Shown here: positions 5,822-12,994 of the stretch, in pieces
Position numbering within the stretch: position 1 is the stretch's first letter
How the letters are laid out: each line of letters opens with the position of its first letter
Assembly (NCBI GenBank): GCA_019162915.1
Contig: JAFLKZ010000078.1
Location: 1 to 16,748, forward strand
Direction of reading: 5' to 3'
DNA: 16,748 nt
DNA from: Campylobacteraceae bacterium
Lineage (GTDB): Bacteria; Campylobacterota; Campylobacteria; Campylobacterales; Sulfurospirillaceae
The notes under the pieces: model-generated
The model's input: only the letters and a program-made list of their open reading frames with translations
Database searches by the model: none
Told to the model about the DNA's origin: nothing
Made by a program: the position numbers and the translations under genes

Positions 5822-7288
5822 ATGCAGGCAAGAGATGCATTAAACTATGACTATTCGGTAGCCAAATGTTTTACTTACTCAACGATTCTATTTGGGATCA
5901 TTGGTATGTTAATAGGTGTGGTAATCGCCTATCAAATGGCTTTCCCTGAGTTGAATTACTTAGCAGGTGAATATGGTACTTACAGTCGTTTAAGACCACT
6001 TCATACATCTGGGGTAATTTTTGGATTTTTGTTAAGCGGTGTTTTTGCAACATGGTACTATATCGGGCAGAGAGTACTAAAAGTTTCAATGGCAGAATCA
6101 AAGTTTTTGATGATCATTGGTAAACTCCATTTTTGGATTTATATGATTGTTATACTAACCGCTGTTGTAACGCTCTTTTTAGGAATTTCTACTTCTAAAG
6201 AGTATGCAGAATTAGAATGGCCACTTGATATTGGAGTTGTTGTTTTATGGGTTCTTTGGGGTGTAAGTATTTTTGGTCTTATTGGTATAAGACGTGAAAA
6301 AACACTTTATATCTCTATGTGGTATTTTATAGCAACCTTCTTAGGTGTTGCTATGCTTTATCTTTTCAATAACATGGAAGTTCCTACTTATTTTGTTTCA
6401 GGCATGGGTAAATGGTATCACTCCGTTTCAATGTATGCAGGTACTAATGATGCAATGGTTCAATGGTGGTATGGACACAATGCTGTGGCATTTGTCTTTA
6501 CAGTGCCTATCATTGCGATGAGTTACTACTTCTTGCCAAAAGAGTCTGGTCAACCTATATATTCTTATAAACTATCATTACTCTCTTTTTGGGGATTGAT
6601 GTTTGTTTATCTTTGGGCAGGTGGTCACCACTTGTTATATTCTACTGTTCCTGATTGGGTTCAGACTATGGGATCAATTTTCTCTATTATTCTTATTCTT
6701 CCATCTTGGGGTAGTGCTATTAATATGCTGCTTACCATGAAAGGTGAATGGGGACAACTAAAATCAAACCCATTGATTAAATTTATGATTTTAGCTTCGA
6801 CTTTTTATATGTTTAGTACACTTGAAGGTCCTATCCAAGCGATTAAATCAGTGAATGCTTTAGCGCACTTTACAGATTGGATTCCAGGTCACGTTCATGA
6901 TGGTACATTGGGTTGGGTTGGCTTTATGCTTATGGCAGCACTCTTCCACATGGCTCCTCGTATGTACAAAAAAGAATTATTTAGCAAAAAATTGATGGAA
7001 GCACAATTTTGGTTGCAAACAACAGGAATTGTATTGTATTTCTCAAGTATGTGGATTGCTGGTATAACACAAGGTATGATGTGGAGAGCAACGGACCAAT
7101 TTGGTAACCTTGCCTATTCATTTATCGACACAGTTACAGTTTTAATACCATACTATGCCATTCGTGCAACGGGCGGATTAATGTATCTTGTTGGTTTCTT
7201 AATGTTTACGTATAATATGTATAAAACTATCACTGCTGGTAAAGACATTTCGAGCGAGCCTCAAAATGCTTCACCTATGTCAGCGTAA
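5822..7288 (+). CDS. ccoN: cbb3-type cytochrome c oxidase subunit I (catalytic)
   Basis: 488 residues from ATG 5822, with a near-perfect Shine-Dalgarno AGGAGGA at 5811-5817; a TTG at 5819 is in frame but sits too close to that site. It is a polytopic membrane protein (about 12 helices) with the histidines that bind the metal centres: His61 (RPLHTSG) and His359 (PGHVHDG) for the low-spin heme b, His219 (YGHNAVAF) plus His269/His270 (GGHHLLY) for CuB, and His357 for the high-spin heme b3. Assignments follow the family pattern. The subunit reduces O2 to water and pumps protons. cbb3 oxidases have high oxygen affinity and are the main terminal oxidase of microaerophilic Campylobacterota. It is the first gene of ccoNOQP and has its own strong promoter. 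Confidence 0.98.
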   Translation: MQARDALNYDYSVAKCFTYSTILFGIIGMLIGVVIAYQMAFPELNYLAGEYGTYSRLRPLHTSGVIFGFLLSGVFATWYYIGQRVLKVSMAESKFLMIIGKLHFWIYMIVILTAVVTLFLGISTSKEYAELEWPLDIGVVVLWVLWGVSIFGLIGIRREKTLYISMWYFIATFLGVAMLYLFNNMEVPTYFVSGMGKWYHSVSMYAGTNDAMVQWWYGHNAVAFVFTVPIIAMSYYFLPKESGQPIYSYKLSLLSFWGLMFVYLWAGGHHLLYSTVPDWVQTMGSIFSIILILPSWGSAINMLLTMKGEWGQLKSNPLIKFMILASTFYMFSTLEGPIQAIKSVNALAHFTDWIPGHVHDGTLGWVGFMLMAALFHMAPRMYKKELFSKKLMEAQFWLQTTGIVLYFSSMWIAGITQGMMWRATDQFGNLAYSFIDTVTVLIPYYAIRATGGLMYLVGFLMFTYNMYKTITAGKDISSEPQNASPMSA

Positions 7289-7303
7289 GGGAGGAAGAGG
7301 AAA

Positions 7304-7969
7304 ATGTTTCATTGGTTAGAAAGAAATCCATTCTTTTTTGCGGTAGGTGTATTTTTGGTGATAGCGTATGCAGGTATTGTGACAATCCTTCCAAACTTTA
7401 TGGAAAGCGCTCGTCCTGTTGTTGGAACAAAACCGTATACAGTATTAGAACTTGCAGGTCGTCAAACTTATATTAAAGATAGCTGTAATGCTTGTCATTC
7501 ACAACTCATCCGTCCATTTAAATCTGAAACAGATAGATATGGTATGTACTCTTTAAGTGGTGAGTATGCGTATGATAGACCATTCCTTTGGGGTTCAAAA
7601 AGAACAGGTCCAGACTTGATGAGAGTTGGAAATTATCGCACAAGTGATTGGCATGAATATCATATGCTAAATCCAAAAAGTGTTGTTCCTGGTTCAATTA
7701 TGCCAGCGTATAAGCATATGTTTAGTAACAATGCAGATATAGAAACAGCTTATGCAGAAGCGTATACTGTTAAAACTGTATTCAATGTTCCTTATGATAA
7801 ACCTGATATGCCAACTCTTGGCACATATGATGAATCTAAAAAAGTGGTTTTTGCAGAAGCAGCAGCTATTGTTGCTGATATGAAAAGCCAAGAAGTAAAA
7901 GATGCATTTAAAAGAGGCGAGATCAAAGAAATTGTTGCTATCATCGCTTATCTAAATAGCTTAAAGTAA
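7304..7969 (+). CDS. ccoO: cbb3-type cytochrome c oxidase subunit II (monoheme cytochrome c)
   Basis: 221 residues. One N-terminal membrane helix (about 9-30) anchors a periplasmic cytochrome c domain. The heme site is Cys61-N-A-Cys64-His65, followed by SQLIRPF, a sequence typical of CcoO. The probable axial methionine is in PGSIMPAY. CcoO passes electrons from CcoP to the heme b centre of CcoN. GGGAGGAAGAGG at 7289-7300 provides ribosome binding, and the gene lies 15 bases after ccoN. Length is normal for the family. Confidence 0.98.
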   Translation: MFHWLERNPFFFAVGVFLVIAYAGIVTILPNFMESARPVVGTKPYTVLELAGRQTYIKDSCNACHSQLIRPFKSETDRYGMYSLSGEYAYDRPFLWGSKRTGPDLMRVGNYRTSDWHEYHMLNPKSVVPGSIMPAYKHMFSNNADIETAYAEAYTVKTVFNVPYDKPDMPTLGTYDESKKVVFAEAAAIVADMKSQEVKDAFKRGEIKEIVAIIAYLNSLK

Positions 7970-7979
7970 GGTGTCAACG

Positions 7980-8195
7980 GTGAATATGGAAACAATTAGG
8001 GAGCTACAAGCTTATGGATATATATTTTTTACGATTTTTCTAGCCGTCATTTTGTATTCGTATATCTATCATCTTTATAGGGATGAAAAGACAGGGACTA
8101 GAAATTATGAAAAATATTCCAATATGGCTTTAAATGATAATATCAATGATCTACCCGTTGAAGAAATATCACCGTTAAACAAAGAGAAAGAATAA
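7980..8195 (+). CDS. ccoQ: cbb3-type oxidase small subunit CcoQ
   Basis: 71 residues from GTG 7980, giving MNMETIRELQAYGYIFFTIFLAVILYSYIYHLYRDEKTG. One membrane helix (about 13-33) is followed by a charged cytosolic tail with YHLYRDEKTG, typical of CcoQ/FixQ. Three starts are possible: GTG 7971 overlaps the AAGG at 7968-7971 and cannot use it, GTG 7980 lies 8 bases after that AAGG, and ATG 7986 lies 14 bases after. I therefore choose 7980. CcoQ is a small structural or stabilising subunit. Its position between ccoO and ccoP confirms the call. Confidence 0.92.
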   Translation: MNMETIRELQAYGYIFFTIFLAVILYSYIYHLYRDEKTGTRNYEKYSNMALNDNINDLPVEEISPLNKEKE

Positions 8196-8208
8196 AGAGG
8201 AGCAATAT

Positions 8209-9057
8209 ATGAATTGGCTGAATGACAATGTAAACTTGTTGGCGCTCATCGGTGCAGCAGCAATTATAATTATCTCTGTTTTTGTTATTGGTAAGTATTT
8301 AAGACAGATGCAAAATGACAAAAGTGGTGGAGAATTAGCTAAAGATAATTGGGATGGTATTGGTGAGTATAAAAATCCTCTACCAATAGGCTGGGCACTT
8401 TCGTTTATAGGAACAATAGTTTGGGGATTATGGTATTTTCTTGCTGGATATCCTCTTAGCGCTTACTCACAAATTGGAGAATATAACGAAGAAGTAAAAA
8501 GTTATAACACCAAATTTGAAAGTAAATTCTCCAACCCAGATCAAGCAACGCTTATGGGTATGGGTGAGGGTGTATTTTTAGTTCAATGTGCTCCTTGTCA
8601 TGGTGTGACAGGTGATGGCATGAATGGAAAAGCTGCCAATTTAGCAAAATGGGGTAATGAAGAAGCCGTAATAAGCGCTATTCTTAATGGTGTGAAAGGT
8701 TCGGATTATCCTCTTGGCGAAATGCCAGCAGGCTTGTTGGATAAAGAGAGTGCTACAGCGGTAGCTGCATTCATGATGCAAGAAGTTTCAAGTGCAAAGA
8801 AAACAAAAAATTCAGCGTTAGTTGAAACAGGTCGTGCACTTTGGGCAACGTGTTCTGCGTGTCATGGAGAAGATGGTAAGGGTATGGACGGACAATCAGC
8901 AAATATCAGTCACTATGGTGATGCACAGTTTGTTGTTAACGTTCTTGGAATGGGCAAAAAAGGTGCTATTGGAAATATGCCTAAGTTTAATGATGGTCGT
9001 TTAACCAATGTACAAAAACTTGCTGTTGGCACGTATGTGCATTCTTTAGCTAAATAA
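8209..9057 (+). CDS. ccoP: cbb3-type cytochrome c oxidase subunit III (diheme cytochrome c)
   Basis: 282 residues. Two N-terminal membrane helices (about 9-29 and 58-80) flank a cytosolic loop; the second is followed by a periplasmic region with two cytochrome c domains. Heme sites are Cys127-A-P-Cys130-His131 and Cys215-S-A-Cys218-His219. Likely axial methionines are Met172 (EMPAG) and Met257 (NMPKF). CcoP receives electrons from soluble cytochrome c and passes them to CcoO. The segment AKDNWDGIGEYKNPLPIGW before helix 2 is a family hallmark (DGI.E..NPLP.WW), here ending GW rather than WW. AGAGGAG at 8196-8202 is a strong ribosome binding site. Confidence 0.98.
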   Translation: MNWLNDNVNLLALIGAAAIIIISVFVIGKYLRQMQNDKSGGELAKDNWDGIGEYKNPLPIGWALSFIGTIVWGLWYFLAGYPLSAYSQIGEYNEEVKSYNTKFESKFSNPDQATLMGMGEGVFLVQCAPCHGVTGDGMNGKAANLAKWGNEEAVISAILNGVKGSDYPLGEMPAGLLDKESATAVAAFMMQEVSSAKKTKNSALVETGRALWATCSACHGEDGKGMDGQSANISHYGDAQFVVNVLGMGKKGAIGNMPKFNDGRLTNVQKLAVGTYVHSLAK

Positions 9058-9065
9058 GGATTAAC

Positions 9066-9278
9066 ATGGAAAATACAAATAGAAATATATTTGGGCTTCA
9101 TGGAATTACAGGTATGTTAATTGCAACAGTGCTTTTACTATCTATCCTTGCGGGGCTTACGTTCTGGGGTCTTGGTGCGCAGCAAGCCGTTGCAGATAAA
9201 CCATATAAAATAACTGATCCGCAAGCTCTTAAAATGAGAGATGTAGCAAATGCGAATCAAAAAGTTATAGAGAAGTAA
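9066..9278 (+). CDS. DUF4006 family small membrane protein
   Basis: 70 residues: MENTNRNIFGLHGITGMLIATVLLLSILAGLTFWGLGAQQ.., with one membrane helix at about 12-36 and a polar C-terminus presumably in the periplasm. It matches DUF4006, a family I know only from Campylobacterota cbb3 oxidase loci directly after ccoP. AAGGA at 9056-9060 serves as ribosome binding site, 5 bases before the ATG and partly inside the ccoP stop, so the gene belongs to the oxidase operon. No heme or metal motif is present. An accessory or assembly role in the oxidase is inferred from position alone. Confidence 0.85.
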   Translation: MENTNRNIFGLHGITGMLIATVLLLSILAGLTFWGLGAQQAVADKPYKITDPQALKMRDVANANQKVIEK

Positions 9279-9288
9279 GGGATAAATA

Positions 9289-9390
9289 ATGGCTGACAAT
9301 ATGGATAAAATAATCGTAATTGGTTTAGTGTGCATGGCAGTAGTGAGTGCATGGGCTGTTCTAACAGCAAATCACTTATTTATTGGTTAA
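9289..9390 (+). CDS. 33-residue single-helix membrane microprotein in the cbb3 operon
   Basis: ATG 9289 to TAA 9390 encodes MADNMDKIIVIGLVCMAV followed by VSAWAVLTANHLFIG. AAGGGA at 9277-9282 is well placed (6 bases) for the ATG. The protein is a short acidic head, one membrane helix (about residues 8-25) and a short tail. The gene fills the whole space between DUF4006 (10 bases upstream) and the following gene, whose ATG shares the final A of this TAA. The strong ribosome site, tight packing and stop/start overlap are what a real gene would show. It falls below common annotation length cutoffs. Its size resembles CcoM, the ~4-kDa single-helix subunit seen in the Pseudomonas stutzeri cbb3 structure, but I claim no homology. 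Confidence 0.72.
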   Translation: MADNMDKIIVIGLVCMAVVSAWAVLTANHLFIG

Positions 9391-9998
9391 TGAATAAGTT
9401 CTTACATGTAAAGGCAAAAGGGTTAATCCTCTTTTGCCTTTTTCTATTTTTACCTTTCTATTCTCTTGCAAAGGAATTTGTTATCAATGAAGAGGTTATA
9501 GAAGAGAGAACAGCACAAAAAATAGAAGAGATGGGTCAAGAACTGTTTCAAAAAAGTGGTGTCAAGGTTTATCTCATTGCTAAGAAAAGTGGTAATGGTG
9601 AAAACATTGTAGTTCATGAACAAAACTTTTCAAAGAATATCACTCCTCCTTATGCCATTTTGACACTTTTTTTAGAAGACCAAAAAGTAGATATTTATAA
9701 TTCTCCAGATTTAAATCGTGAATTTGATAAAGAATCAATGCTCTCCCCACTTCCATGGACGGGAACTATACTTCCACTTTTAACGGGAAAGAAAAAAGAT
9801 ATAAGCGTTAGTGCTGCATTATTAAATGGGTATGGGGATATAGTTGACCAAATTGCTGATTTTAGAAAGATAAAATTAGAAAGTTCTATTGGAAGTGCCA
9901 ATAAAAATACTATCAATATATTCAAATTTTTCATTTATGGATTTTTAGTCATAATGGCTATTTTGATTATACGAAAGAGGATGAAAAAAAGTGTCTAA
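9390..9998 (+). CDS. TPM-domain-like exported protein with C-terminal membrane helix
   Basis: 202 residues from ATG 9390, whose A is the last base of the preceding stop (TAATG). The frame is open further upstream, but only through the microprotein gene. Residues 11-27 (GLILFCLFLFLPFYSLA) form a signal peptide, residues 28-170 a periplasmic domain, and residues 177-195 (IFKFFIYGFLVIMAILII) a membrane helix followed by basic RKRMKKSV on the inside. The domain (INEEVIEERTAQKIEEMGQELFQKSGVKVYLIAKKSG..) has the alternating helix/strand look of TPM (Psb32/YgcG-like) domains, but I see no decisive motif. It has no strong ribosome site of its own and probably relies on re-initiation. It sits between oxidase accessory genes, so a role in oxidase assembly or quality control is plausible but unproven. 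Confidence 0.75.
   Translation: MNKFLHVKAKGLILFCLFLFLPFYSLAKEFVINEEVIEERTAQKIEEMGQELFQKSGVKVYLIAKKSGNGENIVVHEQNFSKNITPPYAILTLFLEDQKVDIYNSPDLNREFDKESMLSPLPWTGTILPLLTGKKKDISVSAALLNGYGDIVDQIADFRKIKLESSIGSANKNTINIFKFFIYGFLVIMAILIIRKRMKKSV
9402..9411. repeat. TTACATGTAA palindrome, copy 3 (start of the TPM-like gene)
   Basis: Located at codons 5-8 of the gene starting at 9390 (L-H-V-K). The flanks read cTTACATGTAAa here, so the extended TTTACATGTAAG form lies on the minus strand; this is the only copy in that orientation. Confidence 0.7.
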
Positions 9999-10488
9999 AG
10001 CAAAAATTGAACGAAACTATTGGCCTCATGCCATTGTGGGGAGTATCTTAGGAATAGTGTTTGCGTGTGGCTGGACTATTAAAATAGCACTAGATAATCC
10101 TGTAGAGATGGATACTTTTTATATGGAAAAGTATCAAAAAGTTGATGAAAATATCAATGAAATTATAGCTCTTCAGGAAAAATTTAATGCTAAATTTGAT
10201 TTAACGTATTCTACTGAGAGTTTTACGATGGGTCAAAATAGTATTTCTATTAAGCTTATTGATAAACAAAGTGGTCAAACCGTTGAAAATGCTTCTGTAA
10301 TGCTTCTGTTAAGTCGTCCAGAAACGAACAAAGACAATAAACAGATGAATCCATCTAAAGTAGAAAACGGCAATTATGTTTTCGATACTATTGAAGTGCA
10401 AAAACCAGGTCGCTGGCAGATTTTAACGAAAATTACAGTGGGTGACTTTAAGGGCTATAGTAAATATGAAGTTTATGCCACAAAATAA
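9991..10488 (+). CDS. FixH/CcoH-family membrane protein (oxidase assembly)
   Basis: 165 residues starting at GTG 9991, overlapping the end of the previous gene by 8 bases; AGAGG at 9976-9980 is the likely ribosome site. The N-terminal MSKAKIERNYWPHAIVGSILGIVFACGWTIKIAL gives one membrane helix (about 12-33). A periplasmic domain follows, with a beta-rich end: SISIKLIDKQSGQTVENASVMLLLSRPETNKDN..., NGNYVFDTIEVQKPGRWQILTKI. This helix plus the PxxTxxxD..G.Y.f....pG.W.l pattern is typical of FixH (CcoH), which is needed for cbb3 oxidase assembly or stability in rhizobia and Rhodobacter. No later start would keep the helix, so GTG is well supported. It is the last gene before the terminator hairpin. 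Confidence 0.85.
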   Translation: MSKAKIERNYWPHAIVGSILGIVFACGWTIKIALDNPVEMDTFYMEKYQKVDENINEIIALQEKFNAKFDLTYSTESFTMGQNSISIKLIDKQSGQTVENASVMLLLSRPETNKDNKQMNPSKVENGNYVFDTIEVQKPGRWQILTKITVGDFKGYSKYEVYATK

Positions 10489-10493
10489 ATCCT

Positions 10494-10530
10494 AACAACT
10501 ATTATGAATATAAAGCCCATAATAGTTGTT
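10494..10530 (+). terminator. 13-bp hairpin terminator of the cco operon
   Basis: AACAACTATTATG (10494-10506) and CATAATAGTTGTT (10518-10530) pair perfectly around an 11-base loop, 6 bases after the FixH-like stop. The T run after the stem is weak (TTGTTTATG), and the stem is nearly symmetric, so it may act from both sides or protect the mRNA end. Confidence 0.7.
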
Positions 10531-10567
10531 TATGACACCAAAGTCTTAATCCTTTAAGGATAATTTT

Positions 10568-10590
10568 AACAGGCATTTTTTCCCTGTTTT
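10568..10590 (+). terminator. Second, short hairpin between the FixH-like gene and addB
   Basis: AACAGG (10568-10573) pairs with CCTGTT (10583-10588) around a 9-base loop, followed by only two T's. It may be a backup terminator; weak support. Confidence 0.3.
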
Positions 10591-10616
10591 CCGCTCAAAA
10601 ACTCCCATTAATCATG

Positions 10617-10629
10617 TATTGGATAGAAT
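10617..10629 (+). promoter_or_regulatory. Candidate promoter of addB-addA
   Basis: TATTGGATAGAAT has a TAGAAT -10-like hexamer at 10624-10629, 20 bases before the addB ATG. It differs in a single base from the block upstream of DUF507 (1355-1367). It lies after two hairpins, so addBA is likely its own transcription unit. Confidence 0.5.
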
Positions 10630-10648
10630 TATTTTATAGGCAGGTATC

Positions 10649-12994
10649 ATGTTAGAAGTCTTTTCTAGCTCAAGAGCTGTACGCTCTTTTTATAACACTT
10701 TTTTAAATACCAATACGCTTTTACCCAAAGCCATCACCATACAAGAGTTAGAACAAAAATCAGTGCTTGTCCCAAATCTTTCTTTGGTAGATGATGATAT
10801 GCGTGTTCTTCTGATGAGCGAAGCTTCAAAGTTTTCGACGTTTGAATTGCTTCATATCGAGAGAAATTTTTTAGTTTTTTTGAAAAATTCATCGTATCTT
10901 TTTCGGTTTTTTGAAGAGCTCTCTTATGAAAAAGTGCCTATTGATACATTGATGTCCGTAGACACGTATGAACATTATGCAGAGCATTTGGAGGTTCTTC
11001 AAAAGCTTTTGGAAAAGTACACGAAACTTTTGAGTGAACAAAACTTTTATGACAAAATTACCTTGCCTTCCGTGTACGTTCTCAATGAAGCTTATGTGAA
11101 AAAAACAGTCGGTATTCGGGTTCATTTGGAAGGATTTTTGAGTAAGTTCGAAGTCGAGCTTTTGATGAAAATGGCACAACTCACTCCTTTATATGTAAAG
11201 ATAAATATTAATCAATACAATCAAAAAATGGTTGATGTATTTGAAACACTAGGGATTTTTCTTGAGCATGATAAACACTATGAAATCAATCTTAGCGATA
11301 AGAAGATAGTATATGTAAACGATGCTAAGGATATAGACGCGAAGGTGCAAGTCTATGGTTTTGCCAATCGCCTTTCTCAAATTGCCTATGCACAAAGTTG
11401 TATTGAACAATTTGTGCAAGAAGGCATTGCGCCACAAGATATCGTTGTTGTTTTGCCCGATGAGGGTTTTGCCGATAATTTGCGAGCCATGGATAGACTG
11501 AACAATCTTAACTTTGCTATGGGGATATCACTTCGAGAGAGTCATTTTTATAAGCGTCTTTCTGCTTTGGAAAAGGTCATTCGGTACGATGAAATTGAAG
11601 ATAGACTACGCGCTTCTAGACTAGGGCTTGAAGAGGAATTTATCTTTACATGTAAAGCAGTGTGGAGTCAAAAAATAGCGCCTAACGATGCCTTAGAAAT
11701 TCTTAAAAAGTTATGGTTGATGGACGAAAAAGAAGGCGAGGAGAGTCTCTTTCAAGAGGCGTTTTTTCGCTTCACCCACTTTTTGGAACGCTTAGTGCCT
11801 TTGAAGTTTGAGCAAATTGTTAAACTTTTTCTCAATCGTCTTAATGCCGAGTCACGTGATGATGTTCGAGGCGGTAAAGTAACGGTACTCGGTGTTTTAG
11901 AAACCAGAGGTGTTGCGTATAAGGGCGTGATTGTTTTGGATTTTAATGACGAGTTTGTGCCAAAGCGGAGTCAAAAAGACCTCTTTTTATCTTCAGCTGT
12001 ACGCGCACAATCGAAGCTTCCTACGAAAAGAGACAGAGAAAATTTACAACGCTATTATTATCATCAGTTATTTAACAAAGCTTCAAAGGTTGCTATTTCG
12101 TATGTTAAAAGCGAAACATCAATGCCTTCACGATTTTTAGATGAGTTAAAGTTTACCGATAAAAAAGTAGATGAAAAGCTTTTTTATCCTCTTCTCTTTG
12201 ATGGGCATGCTTCCAAAGAGCGCTATGACGTAGCGTTTCTTGAAGGTACTTATGATTTAACCCAAACACCACTTTCTGCTACAAAACTGAAAACATTACT
12301 GACCTGTCAACGACAGTTTTACTTTAAGTATATTGCAATGCTTAAAGAGGCAAAAATGCCAAGTAGTGACATCGCAGAGTCTGATGTGGGGCGTTATCTT
12401 CATAAAGCTTTGGAGAGAGCGTTTGAAGACAATACTTTGATGGATGAAAAAAGCTTATGCGCCAAAATTGAACAGTTTTTAAAAGAAGAAAATAGCCATG
12501 AAGTGTGGGAGTACTTTTCTGATTTATGGATGGAACGCTTAGGTGCTTTTGTTAAAAATGAGGTCAAAAGATTTGCGCAAGGATACCTCGTTCATGCCAA
12601 AGAGATATCTCTTAAAACTGAGTTTGAAGGCTTTGTTTTGGAGGGGCAGATAGACAGAATCGACAAATTCGGTGATAAGCTTTTTGTTATTGATTATAAA
12701 AGTGGAAAAATTCCATTGATAAAACAAGACGCACTCCAAGATACGGCTGATTTTCAGCTTGAATTTTACTACCTTCTCGCACAACAACTAGGCGTTGTTG
12801 ATGGCGTTTTTTACTATGACCTCAAAGAAGGAAAGTTGGTTGAAGAGTCTTTCTTTGAAGAAAAATTAGCGTTATTGCGTGAAAAATTAGAAGTATTGAA
12901 AAAACCTATCAGTGGATTTGAAAAGTGCGAAAAGATAAAAGAGTGTAAATTTTGCCCTTATGTGATTTTGTGTTGTCGCGAGGAGTTAGTATGA
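10649..12994 (+). CDS. addB: AddB-like subunit of the AddAB helicase-nuclease (iron-sulfur PD-(D/E)XK nuclease)
   Basis: 781 residues, much shorter than Bacillus AddB (~1,160). The N-terminal 500 residues have the degenerate helicase fold; no Walker A is visible at the usual N-terminal place (MLEVFSSSRAVRSFY). The C-terminal nuclease domain is intact: LEGQIDRID with Asp669 and FVIDYKSGK with Asp682 and Lys684. Four cysteines around the nuclease match the AddB iron-sulfur staple: Cys553 (LLTCQRQFYFKY) and Cys766-x2-Cys769-x5-Cys775 (ECKFCPYVILC), the same spacing as in the Bacillus protein. With AddA it resects double-strand breaks for RecA-dependent repair. AGGCAGG at 10638-10644 precedes the ATG; the 3' ATGA overlaps addA. 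A TTACATGTAA copy is at 11646. Confidence 0.88.
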   Translation: MLEVFSSSRAVRSFYNTFLNTNTLLPKAITIQELEQKSVLVPNLSLVDDDMRVLLMSEASKFSTFELLHIERNFLVFLKNSSYLFRFFEELSYEKVPIDTLMSVDTYEHYAEHLEVLQKLLEKYTKLLSEQNFYDKITLPSVYVLNEAYVKKTVGIRVHLEGFLSKFEVELLMKMAQLTPLYVKININQYNQKMVDVFETLGIFLEHDKHYEINLSDKKIVYVNDAKDIDAKVQVYGFANRLSQIAYAQSCIEQFVQEGIAPQDIVVVLPDEGFADNLRAMDRLNNLNFAMGISLRESHFYKRLSALEKVIRYDEIEDRLRASRLGLEEEFIFTCKAVWSQKIAPNDALEILKKLWLMDEKEGEESLFQEAFFRFTHFLERLVPLKFEQIVKLFLNRLNAESRDDVRGGKVTVLGVLETRGVAYKGVIVLDFNDEFVPKRSQKDLFLSSAVRAQSKLPTKRDRENLQRYYYHQLFNKASKVAISYVKSETSMPSRFLDELKFTDKKVDEKLFYPLLFDGHASKERYDVAFLEGTYDLTQTPLSATKLKTLLTCQRQFYFKYIAMLKEAKMPSSDIAESDVGRYLHKALERAFEDNTLMDEKSLCAKIEQFLKEENSHEVWEYFSDLWMERLGAFVKNEVKRFAQGYLVHAKEISLKTEFEGFVLEGQIDRIDKFGDKLFVIDYKSGKIPLIKQDALQDTADFQLEFYYLLAQQLGVVDGVFYYDLKEGKLVEESFFEEKLALLREKLEVLKKPISGFEKCEKIKECKFCPYVILCCREELV
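11646..11655. repeat. TTACATGTAA palindrome, copy 4 (in addB)
   Basis: Reads TTTACATGTAAAG from 11645 and is translated in a different frame from the other genic copies (F-T-C-K rather than L-H-V). This shows that the DNA word, not a peptide, is repeated. Confidence 0.7.

Noticed and set aside
10549..10561. Palindrome ATCCTTTAAGGAT upstream of addB considered as an operator
   Set aside because: Single occurrence, between two hairpins and away from the -10; no repeat of the word seen elsewhere.
10489..10648. Possible small RNA between the FixH-like gene and addB
   Set aside because: The 160-base gap is explained by two hairpins and the addB promoter; no independent promoter before the hairpins was seen.
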